Shown: in pieces, positions 1 through 7,691 of the stretch
How positions within the stretch are numbered: the first letter of the stretch is position 1
Layout of the letters: the number at the start of each line of letters is the position of its first letter
Assembly (NCBI RefSeq): GCF_027214045.1
Contig: NZ_JAPWHE010000010.1
Coordinates: 1 to 64,000 of the forward strand
Origin: Castellaniella denitrificans
GTDB lineage: Bacteria > Pseudomonadota > Gammaproteobacteria > Burkholderiales > Burkholderiaceae_B
Reading direction: 5' to 3'
DNA length: 64,000 nt
Notes under the pieces: model-generated
Told to the model about the DNA's origin: nothing
Database searches by the model: none
Seen by the model: only the letters and a program-made list of their open reading frames with translations
Program-made: the position numbers and the translations under genes

Positions 1-2
1 TC

Positions 3-68
3 CCCAGACTCATGAACCGCGCTTCCACCCCGCTCGTCCGCCCTGTCTCCGCACGGAGGCCGCGTTGA
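3..68 (+). CDS. Possible 3' end of an upstream gene (partial)
   Basis: An open frame enters from the left edge and stops with TGA at 66-68; its visible tail is arginine-rich (ends VSARRPR). It could be the C-terminus of a gene preceding the SMC-like ATPase, but only about 20 codons are visible and nothing identifies a family. It is listed so that the edge is not read as empty. Confidence 0.2.
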   Translation, partial: PRLMNRASTPLVRPVSARRPR

Positions 69-74
69 GCCCGT

Positions 75-129
75 CCCCCCCCCCCCCCCCCCCCCCCCGG
101 GGGGGCGCGGGGGGGGCCCCCCCCCCCCC
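75..129. repeat. C24-G7-CGC-G8-C13 homopolymer block
   Basis: Positions 75-98 are 24 consecutive C, followed by 7 G (99-105), CGC, 8 G (109-116) and 13 C (117-129). The block lies 40-94 bp upstream of the SMC-like gene, where a promoter or leader would sit. Tracts this long change length by slippage; in Bordetella, poly-C tracts in fimbrial promoters cause phase variation. The C/G runs can also pair with each other and are hard to sequence, so an assembly error is possible. Confidence 0.85.
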
Positions 130-168
130 GCGGCCGGGAACCGATACGGTCGCGGAGGACGAGGACTG

Positions 169-2982
169 ATGTTTCACCTGCAATCCCTGGAACTGCTGCA
201 GTGGGATTACTGCCAGCGCCTGACGCTGCCCCTGGACGGCGCCATCATCACCGTGGCCGGACCCAACGGCTCCGGCAAGACAACGCTGCTCGACGCCATG
301 CGCACCCTGTTGGGGCTGGACTGTTCGGGCGGGCGCAACTACAAGACCTACGCCCGCCACGCCAACGCCGACACGACCTGGCTGCGCGCCGTGGTGGACA
401 ATCGGCCGCACGGTCGCCAGACTTCCAGCCGGCCGTTCGCGCGCAACCTGCTGTACGCGGATCAGGTGACCCTGGCCTGCCGCATCGACCGCAACGGCGG
501 CGACTGGCAGCGCCGCTACCTGATGGCCGACGGCGACGTGCCCATCGAGACCCTGATCGAGGCGCCCGACAAGGACTGGCTGGGTATCGAACACTGGCGC
601 AAGCGCCTGGAGGGCGCCGGGCTGTCACGCGCCATCGCCCGCGTGCTGGCCCTGGAACAGGGCCAGACCGACCGGCTGTGCGAATACTCCCCCAAGGAAC
701 TGCTGCGTCTGGTCTTCGACGTATTCGGCGACCAGGAAGTGCTGGACCGCTACGAAGAAGCCCGCCGCCACCTGCGCGAACAGCAGGCCGAGGTCGAGAT
801 GGCCGAACGCGAGCTGGCGCATGGCCGCGCGCAGCTGGCCGAACTCGAAGCCCGCGTCACCCAGTACCGCCAGTACCGGATCAGGCTGCGCGAACGCGAG
901 GAACTGGCGGCCGAGGTCGTCCCGGTGCTGGAATGGCACGAAGACCGTCGCGCCGTCACAGCCGGGCTGAATGAGCTGCATCGCCAGCGCCTGCAGCACG
1001 CCGCGCAAAAACGCCAGCGCGCCCAGGACCAGGCAGAACTGCTGCGTCTGCTGGAAGCCCGGCAGGCCGCCCAGGATCACGTCCTGGAACTGGAACGACA
1101 AAATGACGCGGCGCAAGCCGCCCTGCAGCAAGCCCGCGATGCCGAACGGCCGGTCGAGGATCTGGTCAAGGAGGCGGAGGAACTGCAAAAACTGGCGGCC
1201 ATCGAAGGCGACGCCGCCCAGTTGTCCGACCGTGTCCGCGACCTGGAATCACAGAAATCCGAACTGGACCGCCGCTGGCACGCGGCCAACGATCAACGCG
1301 CCCGGATCCAGTCCGGCCTGGACGGTCTGCGGGGCTGCCACCAGGCGCCACCGCCGCCCGAGGTCCAGCGTTTCCAGCGCACCCTGCGCCAGCAGGAGAT
1401 CGGCCACCACCTGATGGCCGATGTCATCGAGATCACGGACGACGCCTGGCGTGACGCCGCTGAAGGCGTGCTGCGGGCCGCGCGCTGGGTGGTGGTGCTG
1501 GACAACCCCGGAGACGAAGGCCGGGCCATGGCCCTCGCGGAAAAAGAGCGCTATCGCCATTATCTGGTGGCCGATGCGGAACGCGCGCCATCCACCCCGC
1601 CCCCCGACAGCCTGCTGGCCGTCCTGCGCTTCACCGACACCGCGCCGGGCTGGCTGCTGCACCAACTGGCACAGATCCGCCGGGTCGCGGACACCCAGGC
1701 CGGCGCCCGGGCGGGTGGCGAATGGATCACGCCCCAGGCCTACTGGCGCGACCGTCGGGGCGGACGCAGCGTCTGGGTCGATCCGTCCGGGCACCAGTTC
1801 GGCGCCGCCGCGCTGACCGCGCGCGCCGAAGCATTGCAAGGCCAACTGGCCCAGGTGGACGGACAACTGACGGAGCTGGCCCAGCGGAAAAGAACGCTGC
1901 AACGCGAACTGGACGCGGCGCGCCGGGCCGGGGAAGGCCATCGCGCTGCCGAAGCGCTCATCCGGAACAGCGAGGCCTTCGAGCAGGCACGCCAGCAATG
2001 GCCCACCCTGAAACAGGCCCGCATCGAAGCCGGCGAACGCTGGCAGTCCCTGCAGGAAGCGCATACCAAAGCGGTCGCCGGGCGGACCCGTGCGGAGAAC
2101 CGCTACGAAAGCCTGCAGCGGCGCCTGTCCGACACGGAAAAAGACGCCGAACGGACCGAGCGCGACTGGCAGACGCGCCGCCAGGAGCTGCGGGGCCGCG
2201 CCGCGGCGTCCCAGACGCTCAGGCGGCGCTTCCCTGCGCACTGGACCACCGTCGAAAAACGCCGCGCCCTGATCGAGCACTATCAGAACGCCACGCAGGC
2301 CAGACTGCGCGCCGAGAACCTCGAACGCGAACTGGCCGAGGGCCAATGGGAGACGGACGCCACCGTCGAGGAAAAACTGCTGCTGATGCAGACCACGGCC
2401 GGCGACCAGGCGACCCGCCTGGAGACCTGCAAGGCGCGCAACGCGGCGGCCGTCACGGCCGTGTCGAACGCCCGCGAACGCTACATCGACGTGCTGCGCG
2501 CCACGGTGCGCCGCTATCGCAAGAACATCACCGACCTGGGCACCCTGGCCGGCGTCGAGGTCGTCGCCGACCTGCCCCATCTGGACAACGACGACACCGT
2601 GCTGCGCCAGGCCGAATTGAAGGTCAGCTTCAATTTCGACGGCAAGGGCCGCATCGGGCTGAACGACGGCGAGGCCTCGGGCGGCCAGCAGGTGATCAAG
2701 TCCCTGATCCTGCTGGTCGGCTTGCTCAAGGACGACGACATGTCCGGCGGCTTCGTCTTCATCGACGAGCCCTTCGCCCACCTGGACGTGCGCAACATCC
2801 AGTTGGTCGGTCATTTCCTGAAGTCCACCCGCGCCCAGTACGTGCTCACTACCCCGATCACGCACAACGTGGAAGTGTTCGAGCCGGCCGATATCACCCT
2901 GGTCACGTCCAAGAAACCGCGCGACGCGCGCTGGGCGCCGCCCATCGGCGTGCTGCAGCGGCGGGCGGAGGCGGCGGTCTGA
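169..2982 (+). CDS. SMC-like ATPase with coiled coils and hinge-like domain
   Basis: A 937-aa protein with SMC/condensin layout. The N-terminal Walker A is GPNGSGKTT (residues 31-39). Long Glu/Arg/Gln-rich coiled coils follow (about 180-390). A hinge-like segment at about 410-470 begins MADVIEITDDAW. A second coiled coil precedes the C-terminal head, which has signature SGGQQ (about 836) and Walker B FVFIDEPFAHLD (about 861). Such ATPases bind DNA and shape or segregate chromosomes, and some act in plasmid or phage defence. Start ATG 169 follows GGAGGACGAGG. No kleisin or partner gene is visible; one may lie left of the window. The family-level call is firm, the cellular role is not known. 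Confidence 0.75.
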   Translation: MFHLQSLELLQWDYCQRLTLPLDGAIITVAGPNGSGKTTLLDAMRTLLGLDCSGGRNYKTYARHANADTTWLRAVVDNRPHGRQTSSRPFARNLLYADQVTLACRIDRNGGDWQRRYLMADGDVPIETLIEAPDKDWLGIEHWRKRLEGAGLSRAIARVLALEQGQTDRLCEYSPKELLRLVFDVFGDQEVLDRYEEARRHLREQQAEVEMAERELAHGRAQLAELEARVTQYRQYRIRLREREELAAEVVPVLEWHEDRRAVTAGLNELHRQRLQHAAQKRQRAQDQAELLRLLEARQAAQDHVLELERQNDAAQAALQQARDAERPVEDLVKEAEELQKLAAIEGDAAQLSDRVRDLESQKSELDRRWHAANDQRARIQSGLDGLRGCHQAPPPPEVQRFQRTLRQQEIGHHLMADVIEITDDAWRDAAEGVLRAARWVVVLDNPGDEGRAMALAEKERYRHYLVADAERAPSTPPPDSLLAVLRFTDTAPGWLLHQLAQIRRVADTQAGARAGGEWITPQAYWRDRRGGRSVWVDPSGHQFGAAALTARAEALQGQLAQVDGQLTELAQRKRTLQRELDAARRAGEGHRAAEALIRNSEAFEQARQQWPTLKQARIEAGERWQSLQEAHTKAVAGRTRAENRYESLQRRLSDTEKDAERTERDWQTRRQELRGRAAASQTLRRRFPAHWTTVEKRRALIEHYQNATQARLRAENLERELAEGQWETDATVEEKLLLMQTTAGDQATRLETCKARNAAAVTAVSNARERYIDVLRATVRRYRKNITDLGTLAGVEVVADLPHLDNDDTVLRQAELKVSFNFDGKGRIGLNDGEASGGQQVIKSLILLVGLLKDDDMSGGFVFIDEPFAHLDVRNIQLVGHFLKSTRAQYVLTTPITHNVEVFEPADITLVTSKKPRDARWAPPIGVLQRRAEAAV

Positions 2983-3090
2983 GGCTCGCGTCATGGAGTC
3001 GCCCGCCCGAAAACCGCCGCCAGATTCCGGCATCGCCGCGTCCCGTTCCCCGCTACACTGGCGTCTATCCCTGATCCCCCCAAGCGCTCC

Positions 3091-3969
3091 ATGAAAGGCA
3101 TCATCCTCGCCGGCGGCTCCGGCACCCGGCTGCATCCGATCACGCGCGGCGTGTCCAAGCAACTGCTGCCCATCTACGACAAGCCGATGATCTACTATCC
3201 GCTGTCGGTACTGATGCTGGCCGGCATCCGCGACGTGCTGGTGATCTCGACGCCCGACGACCTGCCGGGATTCCGGCGCCTGCTGGGCGACGGGTCGGAC
3301 TTCGGCATCACCCTGTCCTATGCGCAGCAGCCCTCGCCCGACGGGTTGGCGCAGGCCTTCCTGATCGGCGCGGACTTCATCGGGGACGACCGGGTCTGCC
3401 TCGTCCTGGGGGACAACATCTTCTACGGCTACGGCTTCAGCGGGATGCTGCGCGAGGCCGCCCAGCGGGCCTCGGGAGCCACGGTCTTCGGCTACCGGGT
3501 CGCGGACCCGCAGCGCTTCGGCGTGGTCGAATTCGACGCCGGCGGGCGCGCCGTGTCCATCGAGGAAAAACCCGAGCGGCCGAAATCCCCCTATGCCGTC
3601 ACCGGCCTGTACTTCTACGACAACGACGTGGTGGACATCGCGCGCCGGGTAAGGCCCTCGGCGCGCGGCGAACTGGAAATCACCGACGTGAACAACGCCT
3701 ACCTGCGGCGCGGCGACCTGTACGTCAAGCTGCTGGGCCGGGGCTTCGCCTGGCTGGACACGGGCACGCACGAAAGCCTGCTGGACGCGGGCACCTACGT
3801 GCAGACGATCGAGCGCCGCCAGGGCCAGAAGGTCGCCTGCCTGGAGGAAATCGCCTTCAACAATGGCTGGCTGGACCGCGCCGGACTGGAAGCGCGCGGC
3901 GCAAGGCTGGACAAGACGGACTACGGGCAATACCTGTTGGCCCTGGCGCGCGAGGGCGCCGGACGATGA
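3091..3969 (+). CDS. rmlA: Glucose-1-phosphate thymidylyltransferase
   Basis: A 292-aa cytosolic enzyme making dTDP-glucose from glucose 1-phosphate and dTTP, the first step of dTDP-L-rhamnose synthesis for LPS or glycans. The nucleotide-binding motif [11 protein letters not shown] is at residues 8-18; later RmlA motifs include the GDNIFYG segment and [20 protein letters not shown]. Length matches the family. Its stop overlaps the start of rmlC (ATGA at 3966), so the two are coupled. rmlB and rmlD are not in the window. Confidence 0.95.
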   Translation: MKGIILAGGSGTRLHPITRGVSKQLLPIYDKPMIYYPLSVLMLAGIRDVLVISTPDDLPGFRRLLGDGSDFGITLSYAQQPSPDGLAQAFLIGADFIGDDRVCLVLGDNIFYGYGFSGMLREAAQRASGATVFGYRVADPQRFGVVEFDAGGRAVSIEEKPERPKSPYAVTGLYFYDNDVVDIARRVRPSARGELEITDVNNAYLRRGDLYVKLLGRGFAWLDTGTHESLLDAGTYVQTIERRQGQKVACLEEIAFNNGWLDRAGLEARGARLDKTDYGQYLLALAREGAGR

Positions 3970-4514
3970 AGGTCATCGAGACCGCCCTGCCCGGCGTGCG
4001 CATCATCGAACCCCAAGTCTTCGGCGACGCACGCGGCTGGTTCCTGGAATCGTTCAGCGCCCGCCGTTACCGAGCGGAAGCCGGCATCGATCTGGATTTC
4101 GTGCAGGACAATGTTTCGCGCTCCGCGCGCGGCGTGCTGCGCGGACTGCATTTCCAGCGAACGCGGCCGCAGGGCAAACTGATCCAGGTGATCGATGGCG
4201 CCGTCTTCGACGTGGCCGTGGACATCGACCCCCGGTCCGCCACCTACGGACAACACGTAGCGGTGGAATTGTCGGCCGAAAACCACCGCCAGATCTGGAT
4301 CCCGCCCGGCTATGCGCACGGCTTCTGCGTCACCAGCGAGGCCGCGACCTTCCAGTACAAGTGCACGGACTACTACGATCCGGCCGACGAGGGCGGCCTG
4401 GCCTGGAACTGCCCCGACCTGGCGATCCCCTGGCCGATCGATACCCCCGTCCTGTCGGACAAGGACCGGCGGCACCCGGGGCTGAAGATCTGGGCGCGGA
4501 CGCAGGCCCGCTGA
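3966..4514 (+). CDS. rmlC: dTDP-4-dehydrorhamnose 3,5-epimerase
   Basis: A 182-aa cupin-fold epimerase converting dTDP-4-dehydro-6-deoxyglucose to the L-rhamnose precursor. Visible motifs are the opening [19 protein letters not shown], the catalytic-region RGLHFQ and IPPGYAHGF, and the YKCTDYYDP segment. Length is typical. It overlaps rmlA by 4 bp. A 7-T run follows at 4524-4531 without a clear hairpin. Confidence 0.95.
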   Translation: MKVIETALPGVRIIEPQVFGDARGWFLESFSARRYRAEAGIDLDFVQDNVSRSARGVLRGLHFQRTRPQGKLIQVIDGAVFDVAVDIDPRSATYGQHVAVELSAENHRQIWIPPGYAHGFCVTSEAATFQYKCTDYYDPADEGGLAWNCPDLAIPWPIDTPVLSDKDRRHPGLKIWARTQAR

Positions 4515-4544
4515 ACCGGCCGCCTTTTTTTAGCGCGTACAATT

Positions 4545-4586
4545 GAGGCCCCTCTGATTGGGGGCCCTCTGAATCAGAGAGGCCTC
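4545..4586. promoter_or_regulatory. Large inverted repeat upstream of rdgC
   Basis: Arms 4545-4559 and 4572-4586 pair over 15 bp with one mismatch around a 12-nt loop rich in G and C. No T-run follows, so it is a poor intrinsic terminator for rmlC. It lies 45-86 bp before rdgC, just after a TACAAT box (4538-4543). It could be an RNA hairpin in the rdgC leader or a protein-binding site. Confidence 0.5.
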
Positions 4587-4630
4587 CCGTCCCGTTTTCA
4601 CCGCCGCCCGCCGGCCCGCTCGACAAGACC

Positions 4631-5536
4631 ATGTGGTTCAAGAATCTCAAACTTTACCGTCTCGCCCCCAACGCTTCCCTGACCGCCGCCGACCTTGAAG
4701 CGGCCCTGGAACCCCTCGCCTTCCAGCCCGGCGGCAGCCAGGACAGCCAGGTATCGGGGTGGCTGCCCCCACGCGAAGACAGCGGTCTGGCCTATGCGCA
4801 GCACGGCCAGATCCTGCTGCGCCTGCAGACGGAAAAGAAACTGCTGCCGGCCACGGTCGTGAACCAGGCCAGCCGCGCGCGCGCCCTGCAGATGGAAGAG
4901 CAGCAGGGCTACAAGCCCGGACGCAAGCAGATGAAGGAAATCAAGGAGCAGATGACGATGGAGCTGCTGCCGCGCGCCTTCGTCATCGCTCACGACACCC
5001 GCGTCTGGATCGATACCGTGAACCGCTGGGTGGCCATCGACGCCGCCGCCACCGCGCGCAGCGACGAAGTCCTGGGCTTGCTGGCCAAGACCCTCACCCC
5101 CTTCCCCATCGTGCCGCTGCACGTGGAGATGTCGCCGGGCGCCGCCATGACGTTGTGGCTGTCCGAGGACGAGGCGCCGGCCGGCTTCACCATCGACCAG
5201 GACACGGAGCTGCGCTCCACCGGCGAGTCTCGCGCCACCGTGCGCTACGTGCGCCAGACGGTCGAGCTGGACGAAGTCCGCCGCCACGTCCAGGCCGGCA
5301 AGCAATGCACGCGCCTGGCCATGACCTGGAATGACCGGGTTTCCTTCGTGCTGACCGAGAACCTGGACATCAAGCGCGTCGCACCCCTGGACGTGCTGAA
5401 GGAACACCAGGACGCCCAGGCCGCCAACGAGGCCGAGCAGTTCGAGGCCGACTTCGCCCTGATGGCGGGCGAACTGGCGCGCATGCTGGACGACCTGGTG
5501 GCGGCCCTGGGTGGAGAGCGGTCGAACACGCAATAG
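4631..5536 (+). CDS. rdgC: Recombination-associated protein RdgC
   Basis: A 301-aa nucleoid-associated DNA-binding protein; RdgC dimers form a ring on duplex DNA and modulate RecA-dependent recombination. The N-terminus [11 protein letters not shown] and the internal [20 protein letters not shown] are characteristic, and the length matches. It stands alone between rmlC and the convergent carbamoyltransferase gene, with hairpins on both sides. Its stop codon lies inside the downstream hairpin. Confidence 0.96.
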   Translation: MWFKNLKLYRLAPNASLTAADLEAALEPLAFQPGGSQDSQVSGWLPPREDSGLAYAQHGQILLRLQTEKKLLPATVVNQASRARALQMEEQQGYKPGRKQMKEIKEQMTMELLPRAFVIAHDTRVWIDTVNRWVAIDAAATARSDEVLGLLAKTLTPFPIVPLHVEMSPGAAMTLWLSEDEAPAGFTIDQDTELRSTGESRATVRYVRQTVELDEVRRHVQAGKQCTRLAMTWNDRVSFVLTENLDIKRVAPLDVLKEHQDAQAANEAEQFEADFALMAGELARMLDDLVAALGGERSNTQ

Positions 5537-5557
5537 CCCCCTGCGGACTATTGCGTG
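5527..5557. terminator. Hairpin between convergent rdgC and pyrB
   Basis: Arms 5527-5536 (CACGCAATAG) and 5548-5557 (CTATTGCGTG) form a perfect 10-bp stem with an 11-nt loop. The rdgC stop TAG is in the left arm. No T-run follows, so termination may be weak or Rho-assisted. Its position between convergent genes suggests a bidirectional terminator. Confidence 0.45.
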
Positions 5558-5604
5558 CCGCCGCATGCCGGGCGACGGCCTGCGGTCCGCCGCCCCTTTC
5601 CCGA

Positions 5605-6897
5605 TCAGTCGATCCCGTGGAACACGCTGTCGTCCGGGCCGATGTGGGACGGCGGCGACCAGGTGACGTCACGCAGCGAATGCTGCACCAGGCCCTCCAC
5701 CCCCATCAGCACGGCGAAGATCGCCATGCGCACCGGGATGCCGTTGTCCGTCTGGCGGAAGATCGCCAGGCGCGGGTCATGGTTCAGGTCGGTGCCGAGG
5801 TCGTTGGCGCCCTCGCGGCTGTCGCGCGGCAAAGGGTGCATGACGATGGTGTCGGGGCCGCAGCAGGCGTCCACGATGGCCTTGTTGACCTGGAAATCGG
5901 CCGTATAGCCTTCCAGGTTCTCGCCGGAAAAGCGCTCTTTCTGTACCCGGGTAGCGTAGACCACGTCGGCGCCTTTCAGGCCCGCCGCCAGATCATGGGT
6001 CTGTTCGACGACATGGCCGTTGCGGCTGGCCTGGTCCAGCAGGTATTCCGGCATTTCAAGGCCCGGTGGCGAAACCAGGGTGAATTTCATGCCGCGATAC
6101 AGGGACAGCAGCTTGATCAATGAATGCACCGTGCGGCCATATTTCAGATCGCCGGCCATGACGATGTGCGCCCCGTCCAGCAATTTTCCCAGGCGCGAAA
6201 ATTCCGTGAGGATAGTATAGAGGTCCAGCAGCGCCTGGCTGGGGTGTTCGCCCGCGCCATCGCCGCCGTTGACCACGGGAATGTTGGTGGCGGCGGCGAA
6301 TTCGGCCACCGAGCCCTTTTCCGGGTGCCGGATCACCATGGCGTCCACGTAGCCGCTCATCACACGGCTGGTGTCGTAGATGGACTCGCCCTTGGCCATG
6401 GACGAAAAGGTGAAGCCGGTGGTATCGCATACCGAACCGCCCAGGCGGCAGAAGGCCGCGCCGAAGCTGACCCGCGTGCGCGTGCTGGCCTCGAAGAACA
6501 GATTGCCCAGCACCGCGCCCTCCAGGACGCGGGAAACCTTGCGCCGGCGCGCGATGGGCTGCATCAGATCGGCCACGCGGAACAGTTCCTCGACGGATTC
6601 CCGGGTGAATTGATCCACCGACAGAAGCTGATGCTTGTTGTTGGTGGCGATGCGGTCGCGCAGGGGGCCTGACTGTGCGCTTTGCGCGTATTTTTCCATC
6701 AGCGCGCTGTTCTCCACGATCTCGGTGACGAAACGGGAGACGACTTCCGGCATGGCGCGGGCTTCCTGGGAGCCTTCCGGCAACAGCCAGGTATCCAGGG
6801 CGCGGCGCTTGACTCCGATACGGGCCGCGAACACATCGCGGGTCAGGTTCAGGCGGCGCATCGCGTCGCGCAGGAAGACTTGCTGGGAAATCGCCAT
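5605..6897 (-). CDS. pyrB: Aspartate carbamoyltransferase with N-terminal HTH-like extension
   Basis: A 430-aa protein. The C-terminal ~345 residues are a carbamoyltransferase: carbamoyl-phosphate loop FFEASTRTRVSF, HPSQALLDLYTI, SPPGLEMPEYL and VMHPLPR. It joins carbamoyl phosphate and aspartate in pyrimidine synthesis. The first ~70 residues are extra compared with the ~310-aa catalytic chain and look like a phage-repressor-type HTH (LTRDVFAARIGVKRRALDTW). Start ATG 6897 has GGAG 6 nt upstream. No regulatory pyrI or neighbouring pyr gene is visible. The HTH reading is by pattern only. A palindrome lies directly upstream. Confidence 0.88.
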   Translation of the reverse strand: MAISQQVFLRDAMRRLNLTRDVFAARIGVKRRALDTWLLPEGSQEARAMPEVVSRFVTEIVENSALMEKYAQSAQSGPLRDRIATNNKHQLLSVDQFTRESVEELFRVADLMQPIARRRKVSRVLEGAVLGNLFFEASTRTRVSFGAAFCRLGGSVCDTTGFTFSSMAKGESIYDTSRVMSGYVDAMVIRHPEKGSVAEFAAATNIPVVNGGDGAGEHPSQALLDLYTILTEFSRLGKLLDGAHIVMAGDLKYGRTVHSLIKLLSLYRGMKFTLVSPPGLEMPEYLLDQASRNGHVVEQTHDLAAGLKGADVVYATRVQKERFSGENLEGYTADFQVNKAIVDACCGPDTIVMHPLPRDSREGANDLGTDLNHDPRLAIFRQTDNGIPVRMAIFAVLMGVEGLVQHSLRDVTWSPPSHIGPDDSVFHGID

Positions 6898-6911
6898 GAC
6901 CGGCTCCTATA

Positions 6912-6924
6912 TACGCAATGCGTA
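6912..6924. promoter_or_regulatory. Perfect palindrome upstream of pyrB start
   Basis: TACGCAATGCGTA is a perfect 6+1+6 dyad, centred about 20 bp upstream of the minus-strand start codon at 6897. It overlaps the probable leader or core promoter. Because the gene product carries an HTH-like N-terminus, autoregulation is a reasonable guess but is inferred only. Confidence 0.4.
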
Positions 6925-7041
6925 GATTTTCACCGATCGAACGAAATTCGGGCAAGCGGAATTTTCAGCGCCCCGCCGGGCGCGTCGAAAAAACAACGGG
7001 TGGCGACCCGCTCCGCAGGCGGGGCGCGTGATTCCCCGGCC

Positions 7042-7635
7042 TCAGAACGCGCCCATGGGCGCGGCGTCGACCCCGGCCACCGAGCGCGCGGCTAGTTCGG
7101 CATTGTGGGCGGAGCCCACACCGAAGGCGAGCTGCTGCTGGGTGATCGGCGCGGCATACTCCGGCGCGGCCAGCATGGTGTGGCCCACGACCAGGGCCAG
7201 ACGCAGGCCCGGATTGGCCGCCGTGGCCTCGCGCAGCTTGCGCAGACCCTCGTCGCCCAGGATCAGCACCAGCACGCCATCGCCTTTCTGGTCGGTCGCC
7301 GACTGGATGCCGATCAGGTCGCCGCGATCGATCACCGCCATCGGCTGCACGTACAGCATGCCGGACGGTTTCAGAGGTACCGGCGTCCAGCCGGGCCGGG
7401 ACCGGGTGTCGGCCAGAAACACCCGGAGATCGAGCGCCTGCCGGTTTTCGACGATGGCGTGCGGGGCCCCGACCGCCTGTGTCTGCGCTTGAGCCGATGC
7501 CGTGACCCGGGTGTCCGCCTTTTCCATGCCGCCCTTCGCGCCAGGCAAGGTCTGGCAGCCGGCCAAGGCCGCCGCCATCGCGCACACCACCGAACCCCTC
7601 ACCCATCGCCCACATCCAAACTGCCGATTGCGCAT
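7042..7635 (-). CDS. Lipoprotein with SecD P1-like domain
   Basis: A predicted ~197-aa lipoprotein: positively charged n-region, hydrophobic core, lipobox LAGC (Cys at about residue 27), then a mature domain of about 170 residues. The mature part (MLYVQPMAVIDRGDLIGI, LVLILGDEGLRKLREAT, LALVVGHTMLAAP) resembles the periplasmic P1 head of SecD/SecDF, though the rest of SecD is absent. Function is unknown. I chose ATG 7635, which gives a normal signal peptide and follows AAGGAAACGAGGA; ATG 7665 or 7662 would add ten charged residues. Confidence 0.65.
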   Translation of the reverse strand: MRNRQFGCGRWVRGSVVCAMAAALAGCQTLPGAKGGMEKADTRVTASAQAQTQAVGAPHAIVENRQALDLRVFLADTRSRPGWTPVPLKPSGMLYVQPMAVIDRGDLIGIQSATDQKGDGVLVLILGDEGLRKLREATAANPGLRLALVVGHTMLAAPEYAAPITQQQLAFGVGSAHNAELAARSVAGVDAAPMGAF

Positions 7636-7691
7636 TCCTCGTTTCCTTTTCATCCTGTTCATCATTTCATGCTCGCCTATTCAGGCTGTCA

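Noticed and set aside
1249-3930. An 893-codon minus-strand frame opposite the SMC-like and rmlA genes
   Set aside because: Same shadow effect; both plus-strand genes have clear motifs and ribosome sites.
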